Source of the DNA: Oscillospiraceae bacterium
Lineage (GTDB): Bacteria > Bacillota_A > Clostridia > Oscillospirales > Oscillospiraceae
Assembly (NCBI GenBank): GCA_017411665.1
Contig: JAFQPT010000260.1
Coordinates: 1-16,293 of the forward strand
Length of the DNA stretch: 16,293 nt
Direction of reading: 5' to 3'
Part shown: positions 12,401 to 16,293 of the stretch, in pieces
Layout of the letters: every line of letters starts with the position of its first letter
Numbering within the stretch: the stretch's first letter is position 1
The notes under the pieces: model-generated
Seen by the model: only the letters and a program-made list of their open reading frames with translations
What the model was told of the DNA's origin: nothing
The model's database searches: none
Program-made: the position numbers and the translations under genes

Positions 12401-15400
12401 GTCTGTGACAGAGAAGCAGTTGGAGTTGATCGCGCCGTTTACGATCACTGTCTGGTCGTCTGCCTTGATGGTCAGAGGTGCCTTCTCAACGACGAAGTTC
12501 TTGTAGAGGGTGAAAACATCCTTCGTGTAGTAGTTGCCCAGACCAACGATCACTGCATAATATCTATCGGATGCGTTGATGCAAGAATCGGAGGTCGTAT
12601 GATCGCCAAACCACTTGGTGGGTTTCCCACTTTCCATCTTTTCGGCCATCATATAAATCACCTTGTAGTCCGTGCCCTTGGTCAGAGTCTTGCCGTTCAA
12701 AGTCACGGTGACGGCGGGCTGATGGGACTTGCCGTCGTAGGTGAAGGTGTCCTCGTCCAGAGTGACGGTGGCGGTTTCCAGAGAAGCCTTGACGGTTACG
12801 CTTTCCTCGGCGCTCAGAGCGGTCACGACTTCATCGCTGTCGTTGACCATGACATAGCCGTCGGGGAGCTTGGGGGAGAAGGTTCCGCTGCCGTTGTTTT
12901 TCAGCGTGTAGCCCGCGGGGTCAATGGCAGTCAGATCGATCACGCAGCTGCTGCCGAAGCCTGTAATCATGGCGCGGCTGCCTACAAAGCTGCCGCCCTT
13001 GACGGTCAAGGTGGAGTCGTAGGACAGGAATACGCCGTCAAGCTTACCCTCAAAGGTGCCGCCTTCGATGGTCACCTTGCCGCCTGTCTGATAGATGGCA
13101 TTGGTGTTTGCGGACAGGAGTTTGCCTCCGCCCACACTGTCCTTGATGGTCAGATTTGCGCTGCCCAGTACGGACAAAGTGCCTTGATTGGAGGAAAGGG
13201 TCTTGCCGTTCAAGTCCAGAGTAAAGGTGCCTTGATTGGTATAGGATGCGGTGCTGCTGCCGGAGGTCAAGGTGATATCGTCCAGCAGGGTCAGTGTGCA
13301 GCCGCTGATCCCTTCCGCTGCACGCAGTGCCTTGTGGATGCTTTCATAGAAGGTATCGCCTACCTTGGCAGGATACTGATAGCCGCAGTTGGGGGTGGTG
13401 CACTTGCCGTTTGCATCGGGTGCGTGCTCTGCCAATTCGCCGTAGGCGGTGCCGCAGACAGTGCAGACAGCCTTTGCAACGCAGGTAGCCGTGCCGCCGT
13501 AGCAGGACTCAACAGCTTCGAGCTTGCAGAGGGTGCAGGTGTAAATGTGGTTGTTGCTGCCGCTATTTGTGCCTGTGGTGTGGCTGCTGCCGATGTGATA
13601 GCACAAACCGAAGTCGGTGCTGACGGTCACAGCGGAAGCGGGCATGATGAAGCTGTCGTTTTCAACGGTCACGCTGCTGCCGTTTCCGTCGGTGACAGTC
13701 CAGCCGCCAAACAGATAGCCTTTATCGGCGGTGGCGGTCAGAGTGACGGTTTCACCCACTGTTGCGGAGGTCTTGTCAGCGGTGACAGTGCCGTTGGTGA
13801 TGCCGCTGTCGATGGTGACAGGGAAGCTCTGCTTCTTGGTGCAGCCGCAGACACCTTCGATGAAGACATGGTCAGCAACGCCGGTGTAGTTGCAGACAGA
13901 GCAGCTGACGGTGTGGGTGAGGTCATCCTTGGGAGTGATGCTTGCATTGGGATGCGCACAGGAGAGCGTTACCACGCTGTTTTTTGCGAAGCTTCCGTCC
14001 GTGAGGTTGGAGTCCGTGGAGGTCAAGCTGTGCTTGTCGGAATCGTATTTCAGATTTTCCACGGGCAGGGGCTGGCTGGAGGATACGATATTAACGGTGT
14101 ATTCTGTGCCTGCCGCATTGGTGAAATTCAAAACAGCGAGAAGCGTGGTTGGATGGAAGCAGCGGATATCATATGCGCTGCTTCCGTGGATGATGGAAGT
14201 GCCGCCAATGTTTAGGGTACCGCCCAGTGCGGAAATTGCACTGTAGTTGGGAGCCGCGACAGAACCACCGTTCAGATTCAATATACCGCCTTCAATTTCA
14301 ATGGCTACCGTACTTGTGGAGACTTTTATAGTACCTGCAGTCAGCGTGAAGGTGCCGTCGTCTATCGCAACGGGCTCAGCGCCAATAATCCCATCTGCAA
14401 CGGAAAGGGTACCGCCGTTCAAAACCACATGGCCGCCGTTCATCCGAAGTGTTTGTCCGCTGTGATTGTCACCGGAATATTCTATTGTAGTGTTCGCTCC
14501 AATAGTCAGTTTGCCGTCTGTTACGGTGATTGCGTAGCCGTTATGCGGTTGGCTGATTTTACCGCCGGCAACGGAACTCAAGATGGTCACATCACCACCG
14601 GCGATATCTAAATAAAAATAATCATATGTTTCGGTCAGTGTCTTGCCGTTCAAGTCCAGTGTGAATACACCGGTGGAGAGGGTGACTTTCCGATTCAGTT
14701 CCGCATCCTTCAGCAGACGGACGGTTGCATTGTCTGCAGCGGCAGCGCTGCCGACAGCATCCAGTGCGGCAGGGAGCGTGCTGTAGTAGGTGGTGGTGCC
14801 GCCGACAGTGGCGGTGGCGACTGCCAGAGAAGTGCCGCAGCCGTAGGAGCACAGACCTGTAGAAGAATCCATTTCGCCGTGGTTTTCGGGGGCAATGGAG
14901 AGAGTGGTCTGACTGATGACTTTGCCGCAGGCATCACACACTTCGGTCTTGGTGCCGGTCGCTACACAGGTAGCTTCCACGGTTTGCATGCTTCTGCTGC
15001 CGTGACCGCAATCGTATCCGCAGAGGATGCATTTGTATTCGTTGTTGAATGTGCAGAACTCGTCGTAGGTGCCCTTGCAGACCGTGCAGGTGATGATGTG
15101 CCCGCCGTTATTTTTGGACTCGGCAGTGGTGTGCTTGCTGTCCTTGTGGTCACACTTGGAGAAGCTTGCAACGACGTTGACCTCAGCTGCGGGCATTACG
15201 AAGGTGTACTTGCCCGTCTGCCCCTCTACGGGGGTGAGGGTGACGGTGTAATCTGCCGCAAGGCTTACATCATCAGCACCGCTGCCGCTGTTATCGGTGT
15301 AATAGACTTCCAGAGAGCTCTGCAGATAGCCGCTGTCGGGGGTGACGGTCAGGGTGACGATTTCATTCACGGATGCGGCAGCCTTGTCTGCGGTGACGGT

Positions 15401-16293
15401 GCCGTTGGTGATGGTGTCGGAAATGACAATGTTATGGGGACGGCCCTCATTGCAGATGTCGCAGAAATCGATTTCCCAAGAATATGTTTCGGTACGAATC
15501 GCGCCGCATTCGCTGCAGGTGAAGGTATGGAAGAAATTGCCTTCGCTTGTCCAGTTGTGGGCATCGGGAGTGCCGAAGGTTTTGTGGTGGATGAAGCAGT
15601 TGTCGGCTGCGACGGGCTCACCCAAAGGCAGTTCATTGCCGGAGTCGGTCTGATAAAGTTTATAGTTGGAGTCGGAGAGGGTGACTGTCAGGGATGCGTC
15701 CTTGTCGGTTACGGTCAAGTCAAGCTTGTGGAGATTTGTAAAGTCCGCAACATTCAAAATCAGTTTGCCCTGTTCCAAAGCGATGCTTTCCACGGAGGAG
15801 GTATTCAGAGTCAACTGAACGATGTGTTCGCTGTTTACCGTGATGTGCTTGACGCTGCCGCTGAGGGTCACAGTCACATCGCTGTTGAATGTCGGGGCAA
15901 AGGTGTCCCATTCGCCCAGCAGCTCGATATCGATATTTTTGCCTTCTGCCAAATGGGCATACAGCTCGTCGGCAGAGGAGAAGTATGTGCTATTTGCTTT
16001 TGCAACCAGTGCAATGCCGCATTTGGAACAGGTACTGTTCTCACCGAGAGAATGGTTGCAGCGGACGAATACTGCGTTGATGGTGATGTCGCCTGCGGGC
16101 ATGGTAAAGCGACAGTTGCCCCCTCCAACATTCGCTGCGAGCTTGATCACATCGGTGCCAATCTGATAGGTGAGGCTTTCGAGCAGATAGCCTGCGTCAG
16201 GAATGACTGCGATAGTGACAAAATCGCCTTCTTTGGCAGTGGTTTTTTCAGTGAGGACAGCACCGTTTTCGATATCGGGGTCAATGGTGACGG
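9413..16293 (-). CDS. Giant modular cell-wall-anchored surface protein (N-terminus outside window)
   Basis: The frame is open from the window edge (first full codon at 16291) to TGA/TAA-type stop at 9413, giving at least 2,292 residues. Order, numbered from the edge: B-repeat-like beta modules near 1-65, 290-385 and 820-897 (ITNGTVTADK...GYL); cysteine modules with nine or more CxxC pairs between them; beta-helix-like stretches near 495-745 and 975-1120, each with FTLDLNGKTL; MBG-like and Ig/FN3-like domains to about 1960 (TYDGKSHQPAV, DGTAPVIQ, DLTAPVIKG); an acidic helical stalk near 1968-2164; a beta domain near 2166-2252; NPATGD (2255-2260), a hydrophobic helix and RRKRDDR. The end looks like a sortase signal of NPxTG type. 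It is probably an adhesin or matrix-binding protein outside the cell; no catalytic domain is recognised. Signal peptide and promoter are not visible. Confidence 0.85.
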   Translation of the reverse strand, partial: VTIDPDIENGAVLTEKTTAKEGDFVTIAVIPDAGYLLESLTYQIGTDVIKLAANVGGGNCRFTMPAGDITINAVFVRCNHSLGENSTCSKCGIALVAKANSTYFSSADELYAHLAEGKNIDIELLGEWDTFAPTFNSDVTVTLSGSVKHITVNSEHIVQLTLNTSSVESIALEQGKLILNVADFTNLHKLDLTVTDKDASLTVTLSDSNYKLYQTDSGNELPLGEPVAADNCFIHHKTFGTPDAHNWTSEGNFFHTFTCSECGAIRTETYSWEIDFCDICNEGRPHNIVISDTITNGTVTADKAAASVNEIVTLTVTPDSGYLQSSLEVYYTDNSGSGADDVSLAADYTVTLTPVEGQTGKYTFVMPAAEVNVVASFSKCDHKDSKHTTAESKNNGGHIITCTVCKGTYDEFCTFNNEYKCILCGYDCGHGSRSMQTVEATCVATGTKTEVCDACGKVISQTTLSIAPENHGEMDSSTGLCSYGCGTSLAVATATVGGTTTYYSTLPAALDAVGSAAAADNATVRLLKDAELNRKVTLSTGVFTLDLNGKTLTETYDYFYLDIAGGDVTILSSVAGGKISQPHNGYAITVTDGKLTIGANTTIEYSGDNHSGQTLRMNGGHVVLNGGTLSVADGIIGAEPVAIDDGTFTLTAGTIKVSTSTVAIEIEGGILNLNGGSVAAPNYSAISALGGTLNIGGTSIIHGSSAYDIRCFHPTTLLAVLNFTNAAGTEYTVNIVSSSQPLPVENLKYDSDKHSLTSTDSNLTDGSFAKNSVVTLSCAHPNASITPKDDLTHTVSCSVCNYTGVADHVFIEGVCGCTKKQSFPVTIDSGITNGTVTADKTSATVGETVTLTATADKGYLFGGWTVTDGNGSSVTVENDSFIMPASAVTVSTDFGLCYHIGSSHTTGTNSGSNNHIYTCTLCKLEAVESCYGGTATCVAKAVCTVCGTAYGELAEHAPDANGKCTTPNCGYQYPAKVGDTFYESIHKALRAAEGISGCTLTLLDDITLTSGSSTASYTNQGTFTLDLNGKTLSSNQGTLSVLGSANLTIKDSVGGGKLLSANTNAIYQTGGKVTIEGGTFEGKLDGVFLSYDSTLTVKGGSFVGSRAMITGFGSSCVIDLTAIDPAGYTLKNNGSGTFSPKLPDGYVMVNDSDEVVTALSAEESVTVKASLETATVTLDEDTFTYDGKSHQPAVTVTLNGKTLTKGTDYKVIYMMAEKMESGKPTKWFGDHTTSDSCINASDRYYAVIVGLGNYYTKDVFTLYKNFVVEKAPLTIKADDQTVIVNGAINSNCFSVTDGALADGHTLTAEVVVNAITEDDNYFATAGTYEDVLIIEVTSVRIMDGERDVTANYSHGFEKGTLYVVQHMHEFTYTADDTTDTITAVCANTDGFCPDTEQSVALAAEGKTYDGNPVTATVTGAVDGYTPAATYCCADGCSSVGTHTASIQLGVAKVTVSFEITIPEAVLTPATPNGNDDWYTVATLTAPEGYQISTIEDGTYGADFCPADGKYDSLTYWLRPESNSSAQPVKMTAELSIHVDGTAPVIQSAVFSDITDSSAVLTINAEDNLSGVESINALHEFDSIIITAKGNGSFSISGMKPNSTYNFTVNVRDTAGNLKTETVSVTTLKAASSVTAAPTPNTLTYNGEKQNLFTGGEASGGRMIYSFAQNGTYTQTILQKKDAGTYTVWYMVAGDENHLDTEPESITVTIAKADDYIGTVTASDVENTLELSAITIVRSDSTVDGTLALDAGQQLQLGDNKLTYTFTPDDTANYEVLTGKVIVNVKDTAAPTVEVKLGENTRTDLVSPVSFNLYSNVSLTANVTASDAFTGIAKVEYFIATEEMTRSALEALSADSWSELINSSEITIPAVDGATAVCYVRAADKAGNVTYVSTDGMVFDLTAPVIKGVEDGETRYTTTTVSAEDKNLDKMFINDIKVPNPIAIEGDQNQTFVIKATDKAGNETTVTVTMKPIAELAKPMEDLTDSNVNSDDEPILEDIIQEVEELLKDKTLPADEKKALNDIKDDAEDLLDAVNDAQDAVDTDAVNDTLDITSENVETEDKEALEQAKEDLEQALEDYGDNYTDEEREIIEDAIDRIDEALDSIEDVEAVEELIDSLPETAEADDPDTRDEVLAAKAEYDALSDHEKTMVDEDTAKKLNKLVDMVTYKIVKGNGSKWTVGSDNSLRFTANGAFSRFTAVKVDGNTLNTKYYEAKEGSTIITLKTDFLDTLKTGKHTIEVVYADGSANGTFTVTVNPATGDTSNVGLWAGLFGLSLAALTVTAILYRRKRDDR
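9430..9529 (-). other. C-terminal sorting-type signal of the surface protein
   Basis: NPATGD is encoded by 9529 to 9512, followed by a hydrophobic stretch (WAGLFGLSLAALTVTAILY) and a basic tail. This is the LPxTG-like layout with Asn-Pro in place of Leu-Pro, as is often seen in gut Clostridia. The sortase that reads it is not in the window. Confidence 0.7.
9800..10390 (-). other. Acidic helical stalk in the surface protein
   Basis: About 195 residues (1968-2164 of the visible protein) are dominated by Glu and Asp with Leu, Ile and Ala at heptad-like places, e.g. EALEQAKEDLEQALEDY and EREIIEDAIDRIDEALDSIE, and end with AEYDALSDHEKTMVDEDTAK, which resembles FIVAR-type helical modules. It probably forms an extended helical spacer close to the wall. 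The strong negative charge could bind cations. Confidence 0.6.

Noticed and set aside
12188..14215. 675-codon open frame on the plus strand opposite the surface protein gene
   Set aside because: Same reason: no start signals, unlikely composition, and the minus-strand frame has clear repeated domains.

Overview
The window looks like a chromosome fragment from a low- to mid-GC Gram-positive bacterium, most likely a spore-forming member of the class Clostridia (an Oscillospirales-type gut organism would fit, but this is inference). The reasons are: the gene order infA-rpmJ-rpsM-rpsK-rpsD-rpoA-rplQ with rpsD kept inside the alpha operon (Bacillus has rpsD elsewhere); strong AGGAGG ribosome binding sites; an EFR1-type flavodoxin/ferredoxin protein; GC-rich hairpin repeats between genes; a very large wall-anchored surface protein; and two small genes behind sigma-G-like promoters.

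Layout: 1-3293 is the 3' end of the ribosomal protein super-operon (infA 3' end, rpmJ, a structured leader, rpsM, rpsK, rpsD, rpoA, rplQ), closed by a strong terminator. 3301-3732 has no gene and is filled with inverted repeats. 3733-5146 is a two-gene unit: an EFR1-like iron-sulfur flavoprotein and an unknown 214-aa protein. 5147-6422 is an accessory patch with two small XRE-type regulators on the minus strand, whose 3' ends carry near-identical terminators, and a small plus-strand gene. A 234-bp MITE-like element with perfect 17-bp terminal inverted repeats lies at 6447-6680. Then come two small minus-strand genes with sigma-G-like promoters (6694-7126) and a HAD-family hydrolase (7190-7822).

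Divergent from the hydrolase, 7899-9362 is a two-gene plus-strand unit: a stand-alone TIR domain protein with the putative catalytic glutamate in place, closely followed by an unrecognised 352-aa protein. This is the best candidate here for an undescribed system, perhaps TIR-based immunity. A 22-bp perfect bidirectional terminator separates it from the last gene, 9413 to beyond 16293 on the minus strand. That gene encodes at least 2,292 residues of a modular adhesin-like protein: B-repeat-type beta domains, CxxC modules, two beta-helix-like stretches, Ig-like domains, an acidic helical stalk and a C-terminal NPATGD sorting-type signal. Its N-terminus lies outside the window.

No tRNA, rRNA, CRISPR array or transposase gene was seen.
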